NCBI GenBank assembly: GCA_022376515.1
Contig: WTXI01000012.1
Coordinates: 124,001-188,000, forward strand
Length of the DNA stretch: 64,000 nucleotides
Direction: 5' to 3'
DNA from: Lactifluus volemus
Taxonomy: Eukaryota > Basidiomycota > Agaricomycetes > Russulales > Russulaceae
Numbering within the stretch: position 1 is the first letter of the stretch; every line of letters starts with the position of its first letter. Below the pieces are notes generated by a model that saw only the letters and a list, made by a program, of their open reading frames with translations, did no database searches and was not told the origin of the DNA. This document shows positions 12,801 through 26,231 of this stretch, piece by piece. The translations under genes and the position numbers were made by a program.

Positions 12801-14719
12801 TCTTCCCGCATCGTCCACCACCAGATTCAGGCATTGGAAATGACAATTCAAGCACATGACGGAGCAGTCTACTCTGTTGTATTCTCGCCAGATGGGCAGC
12901 GGATCGCATCAGGCTCGCTCGATCGCACGATTCGGGTGTGGGATGCAACAACCGGGGACATTGTTGCGGGACCGCTTACTGGACACGCCGAAGAAGTCTT
13001 CTTTGTCGCATTCTCGCCTGACGGGAGACGCATCGCATCGGCCTCGATGGACTGCACGTTCGCGTGTGGGATGCCGCAACAGGAGAGGTCGTAGCGGGAC
13101 CATTTACTGGGCACACGAGTTACGTCAGATGCGTTACATTCTCACCGAACGGACAGCACATCGCCTCGGCCTCGTCCGATCGCACGATTCGTTTTTGGGA
13201 TACCGCAACTGGAGAGGTCATAGCAGGCCCGTTTATTGGACACACCGGCGAGGTCTACTGTGTTACATTCTCAACAGACGGTCAATGTATCGCCTCTGCC
13301 TCTCACGATTGCACGATTCGCATGTGGGATGCTGCAACCGGAGAGGTCGTAGCGGGCCCGTTTACTGGACACACTGAACCGGTTAGGTGTGTTGTATTCT
13401 CACCGGATGGGAAGCACGTCGCTTCGGCCTCGGACGATCGCACGATTCGTGTGTGGGATTCCGCAACAGGACAGATCGTAGCAGGCCCGTTTACTGGACA
13501 CACCAGTCCTATCTCTTCTATTGCATTCTCGCCAGACGGGCAACGCATCACATCAGCCTCGATCGATCAGACGATTTATGTGTGGGATTCCGGCACAGGG
13601 CAGATCGTTGCAGGCCCATTTACTGGACACACCTACTCGATATTTTCTGTTGCACTCTCGCCGGATGGGCAGCGCATTGCCTCGGCCTCGTACGATCAAA
13701 CGGTTTGTGTGTGAGATTCCAGAAAAGAAGAGACAGGGGGCTCATTTACCGGACATACCCGGTCTATCTTTTCTGCTGCACCCTCACCAGACGGGCAACG
13801 GATAGCCTCTGCCTCTGCAGATTGCACAATCTGTGTGTGGGATGCCGCAGCAGGAGATGTCACAGCAGGTCCATTTACTGGTCACACCGATTGGGTCGGT
13901 TGTGTTGCATTCTCGCCTGACGTGGGGCGGATCGTCTCCTCGCGAGATGGCACGATTCGCGTATGGGATACCGCGACAGGAAATATTGTAGCGGGCCCGT
14001 TTACCGGACATACCGATATAGTCACGTCTGTTGCATTCTCTCCGGACGGACAACGCATCGTGTCGGCCTCGAACGACCGCACAGTTCACGTTTTGGATGC
14101 CATAACGGGAGAAATTGTAGTGGGCCCGTTAACTGGACACACTGAGAGGGTCAACTCTGTCGCATTCTCGCCAGATGGGAAGCGCATCGCGTCGGCCTCA
14201 GATGACGGCTCGATTCGAGTATGGGATGCTGCGACAGGAGAGGTCATAGCGGGCCCATTTACTGGTCATACTACCTACATCGACTTTGTTGCTTTTTCTC
14301 CCGACGGGAAGCGAGTCGCCTCAGCCTCGGGAGATTGCACAATTCGTGTGTGGGATTCTGCAACAGGCCAAGGGCTAGTAGGCCCGTTTCAAACAGGACT
14401 CACCCAATCAACTAACTCCGGTGCGTCCACTTTGCATGGGCAGCCTATCACGTCGACCTTAAGTGATCACACGATTCATATAGGGAAATTCAGAGCAGAA
14501 GATATTGAGAAGGATCACTTAATGGAGAAGTTCCCAGTCAATAGTGATGGATGGATATATGGGGAAGATAGAGAACTCCTTTTGTGGATTCCTCTGATTC
14601 ACCGGCCATACCTTCATAAAGCTAACACATACTGGGTTGCTGGAAAAGACAGAATGGAGGTAGATCTCTCAAATTTTGTGTATGGGTTAAATTGGGCTAC
14701 GGTATATGTTCACAGTTGA
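9899..14719 (+). pseudogene. NLR-2: NACHT-WD40 receptor (HET-E-like), three disabling sites
   Basis: Six exons are supported by splice sites and by alignment to NLR-3: to 10432, 10487-10537 (51 nt), 10600-10804 (205 nt), 10860-11003, 11058-12606 and 12663-14719. The product would have a helical N-terminal region, NACHT (GQAGTGKS; ILIVIDALDESG; RILITSRPD), 12 WD40 repeats of 43 residues and the C-terminal tail DGWIYGEDRELLLWIP. Disabling sites are a missing T near 11145 (shared with NLR-1), a missing base near 13058 (exon 6 is 2057 nt, one short of a multiple of three) and TGG to TGA at 13712. After the first site the NACHT exon is open from about 11149 to 12606, so decay is recent or the first site is an error. 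Relative to NLR-1 it lacks WD repeats 13-14 and about 17 residues before the propeller. The start at ATG 9899 is tentative. Confidence 0.85.
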
Positions 14720-14951
14720 AGTTCATCTAAATCATGATAAGAGTCACATTGCCCCCAGCTGACATCGTCGGTATTTCTATAATGATGTTCGCACCGTGAC
14801 GTCACCAGCATCGCACATTTATCACATGTATTAGTTATTGCACAAGTACTTAAGTTGGGGACTTTGGGGCAAAACAATACAATAACTTTTCTCTCCTTCC
14901 CCCTTATCATCACGGCGTGATTGTGTCACAGTCCCATTTTCATTTTTCTAG

Positions 14952-16132
14952 TACTATCGCCCACCAGAGGTTCGTAATCACCAGTGGTTCGTAATCTTCA
15001 AATATCTCAGTGCGCACTGTCTCAATCAACACCGGCTTTGATTTCTAGCATGTAAAGTGCCATATAAACATATTCCAGGTAAAAATAGAGCAGGATCTTG
15101 AGCTGCAAATGTATTCCTTTTTTGACCTTTGTCACGCTGGCCGTTGTTCTGCCGTTTCGGACTTTCAAATTGAAGTGCTCGTTATGGCTAGTTGCAAATC
15201 GCCTCGCTTAAATTTTGTGTTTATATGCCAAACAAATGTAATCGGGATTGACTCAAACGGTGAGCCACGGAGCCTATTGCATTGACTGTGCACGTGATCC
15301 TCCCCGTTTTGCGCACCATGACCTTTGTTGTCCCTTCCCTTTGTTGCCTAGCCACAATTGTTACTTTGAAAGGTGAAAATAAATAAGAAAGAACTGTCCA
15401 TTATCCAAGTATCATACAAAAAATTGTCCTGCTGTTAGTTTGGAACAATGGCCATGGTCAGTGTTGGCATGACCTAGGTCGGACAGTGTCAGTCAGCTGA
15501 CATGTGTCAAGGCGGACAAATAGTTCGAGATGTTCGTGACCCGGCCAAGGGTCTATACAAAAAAGGAAAGGGTTTGTAATCTATGGTGACAATGCAACTA
15601 CCAGTAGAAATCGCGTTGGAGATTGGACATTGACCAGCCCTAAAGTGGCTGCGCACGGACCATCGAGTCACTTCGCGACTGTCATTCTCTTTACTTCTTT
15701 TGGTATAGTCACTCATTGACACAGCCTGACACTTGTCAACTGATCCGTCAGCTCGGTTGACATCAAGAGTTCGTGACATCCATGACACGTTGTCAGGCTG
15801 ACATGTACAACACTGGCCATGGTAGGGTTTGAACCCAGGACTCCTTTGGTCGGGCTGGTGGCAAAAAAGGCACAATAACCACTGAACTATTTAGCCACAA
15901 AATTTTGTCCTGCATTATCATATATATCGAGCCGATCAAAGAGTGCTGTATATGGAAGGTCACTTGATTATCCAATGTCATTTGCTAATGACGTTCAAGC
16001 GAGCGAACGGCCTAAAAGACCGTCCCGTCGTCACGTGAAAGATCCTTGCGAAGCGGAGTCTCAACCTCGCGGCTGTCACACTGTGACAGTACGAACCTCT
16101 GGTGGATTACGAACCTCTGGTGGACGATAGTA
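14952..16132. mobile_element. ~1.2 kb TIR element inserted in unit 2
   Basis: Ends are about 40-bp imperfect inverted repeats (14952-14992 and about 16092-16132) that begin TACTATCG and contain a repeated CCACCAGAGGTTCGTA motif. The counterpart in unit 1 (near 5400) lacks the element, so insertion postdates or accompanies the duplication. No transposase reading frame is seen inside, so it is non-autonomous. It carries a SINE and several TGACA/TGTCA-rich inverted segments (15490-15800). Confidence 0.7.
15825..15900 (-). repeat. tRNA-derived SINE head with A and B boxes
   Basis: On the minus strand a Pol III A box-like TAGTTCAGTGGTTA (about 15876-15889) is followed by a B box GGTTCAAACCC (15825-15835). 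Spacing and both boxes match a tRNA-derived SINE. A cloverleaf is not restorable, so it is not a tRNA gene. Confidence 0.6.
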
Positions 16133-16173
16133 AGTGTAACTTATCAGAGGTTTGTACTGTCACGATGTGACAG
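16073..16173. repeat. 29-bp-arm palindrome at the TIR-element edge
   Basis: Arms 16073-16101 and 16145-16173 are inverted copies with about three mismatches. Each contains a smaller palindrome CTGTCAC..GTGACAG. The right arm alone is present in unit 1 at 5406-5434, so it predates the insertion. Confidence 0.7.
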
Positions 16174-16184
16174 CTACTAGGAGT

Positions 16185-16330
16185 TAAGTGGTTAAGGAGT
16201 CCTCAGGCTGGGTTCAAATCCCACCATGGTCGTTTTTCTAAAACCAACCACAGGGAAATTTGTTGTATGGTGCTTGGACAATAGGCAGTTCTTATTTTAT
16301 TCTCACATTTTTAAGCAACAATTGTGGCCA
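16185..16330 (+). repeat. tRNA-derived SINE-like sequence, second-unit copy
   Basis: B box GGTTCAAATCC lies at 16211-16221, preceded by an A box-like TAAGTGGTTAAGG. It is collinear with 5440-5600 of unit 1. Confidence 0.55.
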
Positions 16331-16702
16331 GGCAACCAAGGGGGGATGGCAAAGGTTATGGTATGAAAACGGGGAGGATCACGTGCACCGTCGATGCATA
16401 CTGTATTCGACGGTTGCAGGAACCTACGTAACAGTCTCGCAGCGATCGTATCGTCAGCAGCGTCAGCCTGTGCATCGTGACATCGCAATCCTCCCGTTTC
16501 CACACCATGTCATCGGCTGCAGTCGATGCAATTCGCCGTCGAGTCAATCCGGTTAATTTGTTTGCTTATAAACACAAATTCTAAGCGAGTCAATTTGTAA
16601 CGAGCCCTTCGATTTGAAAGTCGGACACGGCAGACAACGGCCAACGTGAGTACTGGATCTACAGTATTTTCCTTCGACATTTCATCGCTTCGGCTCTGAT
16701 AA

Positions 16703-18322
16703 ATGGCCGGGCTTTTGGGCTTCTGTGGTGTCCTACACTCTCTGTCCGTACCGACCGCCATGGCCAACGACTCGGAGCAACCCTTTCAGATCACTATCCC
16801 GGACGATGTCCTTGCCCTCCTAAACCGTAAGCTCGAGGACACCCGTTTCCCGGACGAAGTGGACGAATCCCAGTGGGAGCGTGGTGCTCCTCTCGCAGAC
16901 ATCAAACGACTCGTCGAAAGATGGAAAAATGGCTATGATTGGCGAACCCACGAGCGCGAGCTCAACAAGCTCCCCATGTTCACGCGCTCCATCGAGGTGG
17001 AGGGATTTGGTGAGCTGAACGTGCACTACGTGCATCAAAGAAGTCGCGTGAACGGTGCCATTCCACTCTTGTTTGTTCACGGTTGTACGTCACCGGTTCT
17101 ATCCCTCTCCTACCTATCTCACGATACGGTCAACGCAGGGCCAGGGAGCTTCATCGAGGTGACGAAAGTATTGCCCCTCTTGACAGGTTCCTCTCCCGAG
17201 TACCCATCTTTCCATGTTGTTGCGCCCAGTATTCCAGGGTATGCGTGGTCGCAGGGCGTACTGAAGAAAGGGTTTCATGGAAAACACTATGCGAGGTATG
17301 TGCAGTTCTATTCTTTCTATCAACTCGGTGATGCGTTCTCATGACCGCAACACCCAGCTCTTCAACAAACTGATGATTTCGTTGGGCTACTCAGAATACG
17401 TAACCCAGGGTGGAGACTGGGGCCATGTCGTAAGAAACCTTATGGCTGACACCTTTCGGGGAATGGAGCTGACGGCATTCGATTCTAGCTGACACTCATC
17501 ACAGCCTCCTTATATGGTCCTAAGAATGTCAAGGCGTCTCATACGAATATGCCACTGTATGTCTAAACTGTTATTCGCGCCATCCAGGGACCTCATCTTC
17601 TTTTCTACCTATCTAGTTCTGACCCAATCAAGTTCCGAGAAAACCCCTGGGATATCTCAAGTTCCTCCTTACTCCTTACACGTCTCGCGACATTCAAGGA
17701 ATTACCAACACACAGAACCTTTTCGAAACAGGGCTGGGTTACTTTGCAGAGCAGACGACTAAACCACAAACGCTCGGGTATAGCCTCATGGATTCGCCTG
17801 TTGGCATGCTCGCATGGATATATGAGAAACTCGTCGCATGGACGGATTCTTACCCGTGGTCGGATGACGAAGGTGTTTCACATCTGCTATGTCTCACAAG
17901 ATAGCAACTAATCTGACACGACGCGCAGTGCTCACATGGGTCTCAATCTACTGGTTCTCTCGCGCCGGGCCTGCCGCATCCGTTCAAATCTATTACGAGC
18001 TACAAAATCCCACGAGGCGCTCGTATTTCCCAAGCTAACCGTCCCGATCGGCATCTCGTTCTTCCCAAAAGAGCATGCTAGTGCTCCTAGACCGTGCGTC
18101 TCTTCGTTTCCATCTTCCTCCCTTTCACTAAAAAAATAATGTCGTGGGCAATTTGGCAGGTTGCTACGCGCCAAGGCGAAAGTCGTATTCGAGTCCGAAC
18201 ACGATACTGGTGGCCATTTTGCGGCGTACGAAGAGCCAGAAGCGCTCGTAGATGACCTCAGGAAGATGTTTGGAAAGTCTGGACCTGCAGCGTCCATCGT
18301 TCCAGGCTGTCCTGGCTATTGA
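16703..18322 (+). pseudogene. Epoxide hydrolase (EHN + alpha/beta hydrolase), copy B, frameshifted
   Basis: Better preserved than copy A. Exons 16760-17084, 17139-17295, 17358-17429 and 17489-17556 are bounded by GT-AG introns; the first intron restores HGWPGSF, the oxyanion-hole motif of epoxide hydrolases. GGDWGHV (about 17411-17429) holds the nucleophile Asp; KNVKASHTNMP and C-terminal [17 protein letters not shown] (catalytic His) follow. Frameshifts seen against copy A are a missing T near 17292 (GCGAG versus GCTGAG before the donor), length changes near 17600-17655, and a missing C near 18000. ATG 16703 gives a hydrophobic leader; ATG 16760 starts directly at the EHN domain, so the start is ambiguous. 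Between the two copies every conserved segment survives somewhere, so the common ancestor was probably intact. Confidence 0.85.
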
Positions 18323-20808
18323 TCTAAAGGGAGATGATGTCAATTCCGGCAAGACAGCCACAAGTCTATTAATTATTCGCTTGCCAACTCTAGAACCTTC
18401 TGACCTTCCTGTACGCATGATGGAATGGAATGATGTCGGAATGGCTTCTTTGCTATAAATGATTCGTTATGATTCGTTGATTAACTTGATTGGGTCGAAA
18501 ACTGCGCTGCGCTGTATTGTGACTCGGACATCTGCTGCGGGTCCTACGTTTGATATTGCGAAGCGCCTTGGATCCCAAGATGGCCCTTTTTACCATCGGC
18601 CCCTCGCTTTCAGATTGGAACATTGGATGAGACGGACAGTTATTACGTTATAGAGTGTCTCGACATTATCGCTGAGATCTGAGATGCGGAGGGCCCATTT
18701 CCTGTACCTTGTTGGTTCTTGTTCTCGTTCTACAATAAGGCTACTCTCACCGGGATTATCTATAAAATGAGATTCGCGTCGTTCCTCCTTAACCAACTGA
18801 ATGTTCCTAGAGATGGGTGCCTGTGAGAGAGGCTGTCATACTCGCGTAAATGAAACGCCCTATGCTCTCTACCAACGCAGTATGGCGACGATACCGTCCT
18901 CGGTGTTGCCCCTTTCATCGAGTGCTGAGTCACCCTCGCTCGCTTCCCCTCATGGCCTCCCCGAATCGACCGTCAAACAGGAGTCTGATATCGCCGTCGA
19001 TTTACATCAACTTTCTGCCACCACTACCACAACCATCATCATTAAATATTCACTCGTCTTTGTAAAAACTGATCCCCCTCAAAATCCCGCAGTTTTTCCG
19101 CAGTTTTCCGCAGTCCATCCCCCTATACCGTGAACGTTGTGAGTGCGTAATACGTTACGTGTGGGTTGGGAGCCCTGCGTTCACACGTGTGTTGCTGATT
19201 CTAGACAACTGTTTATTTTAAAAAAATAAAGTTAAACCACCGTAATTGACTGCAAAATCGGAGACGAAAGGCGGCTGTTTTTATTGGCGCATCAATACAG
19301 CAAGTACATTCTGGCGCCATCCAGTTACAGTCGTACAGTCGTTTTGCTCCGCTGAACGCCAGCGCAAACTCAGGCCAGAACTCCGCCACTTTGGAGGTGT
19401 GAGCCCTGAGATCATGTAAGAACCAGCGCTGAGCGCGCATACGTCACGACCCGGTTATAGTAATAGCCGTGTTGAACTCGTGATGTTCAACAATGGACTC
19501 GTGATCCAGGAAAGTGTTTACGCCCTACCACCCCCCAACAACAAACAACAAAGGACTGTGTATACGAATCGCAAGTGTGTATCTATTACTTCCGCCAGTT
19601 AAACGGAAACTTATGAATAATATCTGAGGAGACCTGCGCCCCCTCATCAATAAAGTATTAAAGAGTTATTAATAAAGTAACAACAAGCACAGTGATGATC
19701 GATGATGATGGATCTCGGTTTCAGATTATTTCCAGCAATCAATCCGCACATCGCACCTCAACAACGCAACGCTGACACTTTACTGATAGTTTCTAATTTC
19801 GAGGGTCAACACGCTGACTTGGTACCACCCACTTACTGCACCCAACCCCACATGTCCCCCTCCCAACCAGGGCGGGGGGGAAAGGGGGGCGGAAAGGTTT
19901 TAATTTACGTTGGAAATCATTTCCGGCTGTCCCATTGTTCTTCTTTGTCATGTGTGAGTGAGTTTGTGTAAACAAAGCCGGACGGCGGCGGTTGAAACTG
20001 AACTGTATGACCGCAAAGCCGTGTGTAAAAAAAGAGTGCGGCGGCGGCACAGCCTTCCACACCCACACGATTTTGCTCGTTTTAGGGGATAGTTGCCGTA
20101 CGCCCGACTGAGGAAGGGAAAAAGAAACGGTTCATCAGCGGGCGAATACCGCATTCGGATACCAGGGGTCTGGACATTTTGTCGAGAAGGGGAGGGAAAG
20201 TAGAAGGACCCCTCGATATATAGTGCAACACGTGTAAACCACGCTGATTCACATATATACAGCACGCCATGACACAATTGATCATGACGTACCTAGGTCG
20301 CGTGTTTTGTGTCCGTGCCTTACCTTTGCCGTACATGGTCCACCAGTCCACTCGCCACTCGCCGCCGTCCACTGCCAAACGTCATGATGAATGAATGATG
20401 GATACAGTTACAAAAAGCTGATTCTTTACAAAAAAAAAACTTCGATGATTGGCAAGTTAAACATACAGTACATCACATTCATTAAGAGCGGTCGTATAAT
20501 CTGATCGGAGGGGAGGCTTCGTAAAAAAAAATAACGTAGAATGATGGTATATGTACAGGGTCCTGGGATATGTACGTGATGCGATGAACACAAAGACAAG
20601 TGGATGAAGCATGTAACAGGCCAGCAAAATATGAAAGAAAAAGGACAACAGCAGGCTTTTAAGTTTGCAACAGCGGTCAGCTTGGCGAGATTGATTGATC
20701 AAGGGGTGTGTATGCGAATGGGTCGGTTCGGAGGCAGTGGAAGAGGCGGGAAGAATTGCAGTGCATGCGAAGTGTGATGCGACAATCGTATAATCGGCTT
20801 CTTCGGGC
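18323..20808. other. Intergenic, no gene supported
   Basis: About 18323-18810 and 19240-19500 continue the duplication with unit 1. About 18811-19235 is an extra segment absent there. From 19510 to 20808 I see only A/T-rich and simple-sequence tracts; short frames lack codon character or homology. Confidence 0.5.
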
Positions 20809-21797
20809 TTACATCGCGAAGAACAGACGAGGATCGCTGGCCATCCGTTGGGGTGTCCTGTGCGGCAACCACAACGATGGCGTCGACGCTGACGCTGACG
20901 CCGAGACTGCCGATGACGACCAGCCTGAGCCGTCGGGAAATGCACGACGAAGGGCGTCCTGGATTCGATGCCGAAGTTTTTCACGCTGAGGTGGCTGATA
21001 ATCCGAGTACCCCATCGGCCAACAACGTTCCGATATCCACTGCTCCATGCTTTGAAGCGTCCAGCATATACCACGTTCTTTAAAGCCGAGGCGGAGAACC
21101 GCGGCGCAGTCGGGCGGGTCGTTCTTCTCGTAACGAACCAGTTTGAGAGCGACGGCCCACGGCCACGGAACAGCGACCAGACGGAGGCCGCGCTCGTTGA
21201 AAATCGTTTGCGGGGCAGCGTTGTTTTCTCGTATGGATGCGGTGTAGATCGGGTCGTACATTTGGCCTGTGTGACTGCGGTGGGGAGCATAGCATCAGCA
21301 AAAAAATTTGAGAAAAAAAATGTTGAAGAAAAAAAAACGTACTCGTACGCCATGGGAAGAGCCACGTCTGCGTGATCGTTCATCCAGTCGGCACCCAGTT
21401 TGAACTTGTATGCGGTTTCTGCGATGCATCTGCGGAGTCGTTCCCCGGCATCGGCGAAACCTAGCGCACGGTATTCGGTTACAAAAGAACGATGGATGTA
21501 ATCGACGTCTTGGGTGTATTCTCGGTGGTTGAAATGAGGATATAGCACCATCACGGCGCCGCCGTGGACTACGAGGCGAACCTGTCGCCGGAAGGAATGA
21601 TACAATCGCTCGGAGAGATCCTTCAAGGCTTCCTTGAGAACTTTTCTAGTGAGAGGGACGGCGTTGACCTCCTTGAGAGTGGGAGTAGGAACAGGTCGGA
21701 CAGGCAGAACAGGTCGAGGAGGTTGAACATGAAGCACGGGAGCAGGAGGGGTGGGAAAGGTCCATAATACTTGGTGGGGCAGATTGTATAATGCCAT
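20809..21797 (-). CDS. Nucleotidyltransferase-fold protein, two exons
   Basis: Exon 1 runs 21797-21343 and exon 2 21274-20809. The 68-nt intron (GTACGT...GCAG) joins MAY-D-HTGQMYDP in frame; total 921 nt, 306 residues. After a Pro-rich N-terminus comes RLVVHGGAVMVLY followed by TQDVDYI, the GG(A)...DxD signature of nucleotidyltransferase folds. Exon 2 has LVAVPWPWAVALKLVRYEKND then a D/C-rich helix, resembling the second helical part of AbiEii/DUF6036-like proteins (ALK...R.KD). Substrate and role are unknown; the DxD pair suggests metal-dependent catalysis, but a third acidic residue was not identified. The C-terminus is Ser/Ala-rich. It stands alone, between the NLR duplication and the SLATT/PLP array. 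The Met at 21797 is the first in-frame ATG. Confidence 0.75.
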
Positions 21798-24383
21798 GTC
21801 GAAGCGAGGAGGATGAAAGTGAGGAGAGATGGGAGGGGAAGAGAAAGGTTAAAGCGAAGACTTTGGGGAGAAAAAGGAACGGACCGGCGAGGACGAATGA
21901 AGGGAAGATAACGAATGGAAGCGAGATCAAAAAGGCCGAATTGGAGAGCTCTATAATATACTTTTCTGTGGCTGTAGGGGCCCCTCACGGAAATGTCAAC
22001 GAGAGACATTTGAAAAAAGGGCGGATTTCCAGGGTGAAGGTGTACTGATTGTCTATGTACGTATACATCTGTTTGTGGCGGGTCTCTCACCACAGACATA
22101 CGGAAAAAACGTGGCTGAAACCAGTAATTTGGTCAGCCGGATACGGGGATTTACGATCCCTAGCCGGTCAGGCGCTCAGGGGAGAACCCAAAGAACAGGT
22201 GCAGACAGTATAGTAGTTCCTTCGCAACGTACGAGGCGGTGCTTGTTCGCAAATAATACAGCCGCAATGCTCACGACGACGACGACAGCGGCAGAGTGAA
22301 TCGGCGTAACTCCTCACCGATACGGCCGGTGGCCGAACAATGAACTCGGCTCATTTCATTGTTCGGTGACGCTCGTCATTGTTCCATCGTTGGCAATAGC
22401 CGCAATCCATGAATATGACTGGCTAAATCAGGTCATCTCTCCAAATGCGCTCTTTAACAACAAATGTACAGTCCTATTGTATGGGACGACCAACAGACGT
22501 TTCCGTGTCACATCAATATGCCACTATTTCTAGCGCTCGATGTCTGTTGTGTGGCTATCATACATCACCCTGACAGTAGCACCGTGATTGGTACCCTACG
22601 TGGCTAACCTCGACTGTAGTGCGCTGCTTTCTTTCCCGTTGTAGATGCGACACCCTGAGCGACAATCAGAAGTTCCACGGCCGCGGTCCTGGCTTTTAAA
22701 CTGCGCGGAGCCCGAGCCCCGTCGTGTCAGCTATCTGGCTTTATCGTCTCCCATCCAGGGAAGGACATTTGCGTAACTATCCAGTCCTCGTCACTACGAG
22801 TCATCTCCTCGTGTCCTCGCCGCATACCAGGGCTTTAGGCAATCACATTGATAAGATTCAAGCGTCCCCATCAGGAATCAGTGCTTATTCAGCATGAGAA
22901 GCACGTTTGCCGCGTGCAAACCACGAGTTTTGCCACGGATTCCAGGGTCCTGAATGAAGGCCAACCCGGCTTCATATACGTTGATTCACTGATATTGTGT
23001 GAGAATGACAGGTATTTCAGCCGCCCGTATCCCTAGGATGTTTGCGCCCGGTGAGAGTATGGCTAGGTGTGGCGTCCGGTAGGCGCACGCACCACTCGTT
23101 TGCCGATAAAATAGCTCATACAGAGCTTGGTATACACAGTAGAGGATGGTTCATGAACGCCGCATATCATTTTCATGACAACTAGGAAATTTCAATACCA
23201 GGAGTTGGCTCGTTTCCAGGCAAAAAATGGAGCACATACAGTAATGGATCAGACAGGGGTCCAGAAGTCGAATTCCCGCATAACTGTAGTACATTTCCCA
23301 GTTCCCGGAATTCGTCTCTCAGGGATGAGTTGAGCCAAAGTATGCTGGGAGGGGATGATAGTGGGAAAGAGGAGTCGGAGGACCGTAAAGGAGGTTACGA
23401 TAAGTCGCAATAACTTTGATTTGTGAATCAGACATCGATGTTAGGATTGGCACGTCCGTGGCACTTCCGATCGCAGCACCTGCACCTCGGAAGGATTGTG
23501 GTAACCCTAAGAACGTGGCACGTTGTGCGGTCGGCCCCCGCCGCTCGCTCCAGCTTTGGTGTCCTCTTGCTCGGTAATGCTGTAACGCTCCAGAGGGATA
23601 CTAGGGCTGTCATACAGAAAAAAAATAAACATAAAAGTGGGTGCCCATGTCCGTGAAACTTGGATGTTGGTGTGTCATAGCCAAACGGAGGCGACGCCGC
23701 AACAGATGTCAGGGTCTATCAAAATGGCATCGCCTTACATAATCATTCGCGCGTCGCCAACTGTACAGTTCCGAGCCATCTATATAGTACAGTAGTACAG
23801 TACTGTACATCTTTGAAATCAAGAGGGTTTGAGAGATTTTTCCGATTTTGGCGTGGGAGGTACAGCCATCCATATCCGAGTGGCCACAGGCCGGCCTCGA
23901 CCGTGCTCGCTCTCTCTCCGAGCCGGCGCCAGCACAAAAGCACCGCGTCTCGCTTCTTTTCACAGCATTTCCCACCGATCTTTCCCGATGTCCCGCGCTG
24001 GCCATCACGAGTATTTCCGTGACGGATGAAGTACCGGGAAAGTCGGCCAATCCCTAATTAACTTCAACCGCCTTCGGGGATGATGGGATAGCCGTGTAAC
24101 CCTCGTTCTGGCAGTGCAAGTCGGCAGGCTAAAACGTTGATGGGCGATGGTGCGATAGACTCTGGCGTTATGTAAGCCACCCTCGGTCACGCCATCCTCC
24201 GAGCATTTTTGCAACGACGTGTCAGAACACTCTACTGATGGACCTCAACGTACTTCTATGATCCTACATTTACTTTGTCGCGATTCCTTTCTCCAATGAA
24301 CGACATTCGCTTGGGACTTCTTTTGCTCTACAACACCCCACGACAATCATTTCTACGCCAATCACAGCTTCCGTCGGTGTCAC
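21798..24383. other. Intergenic, no gene supported
   Basis: No coherent exons recognised on either strand. Contains the hairpin at 22331-22368. The region 23.7-24.1 kb has overlapping short frames on both strands without recognisable domains. Confidence 0.45.
22331..22368. repeat. Short perfect hairpin
   Basis: CCGAACAATGAA and its reverse complement TTCATTGTTCGG are separated by about 10 nt, giving a stable 12-13 bp stem. It could be a MITE remnant; no pairing partner gene is evident. Confidence 0.55.

Positions 24384-26231
<1,848 letters not shown>

Larger units (their letters stand above)
9662..19510 (+). repeat. Second unit of the tandem segmental duplication
   Basis: Starts with the same sequence as base 1 of the window and keeps the order NLR, spacer, epoxide hydrolase, non-coding block. 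It is longer than unit 1 because of the TIR element at about 14.95-16.13 kb and an insertion at about 18.81-19.23 kb. It has lost two WD40 repeats relative to unit 1. Confidence 0.9.

Noticed and set aside
1..19510. Repeat-induced point mutation (RIP) of the duplicated unit
   Set aside because: Copies differ mainly by single-base indels and scattered substitutions; there is no excess of C-to-T stops as RIP would give.
20457..20808. C-terminal extension of the nucleotidyltransferase frame to 20457
   Set aside because: It reads through the intron in exon 1's frame; the spliced exon 2 frame ends at 20809 and contains the conserved second helix.
21564..22299. Short + strand frames antisense to and upstream of the nucleotidyltransferase
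   Set aside because: Basic, low-complexity readings without domains; the minus strand carries the supported gene.
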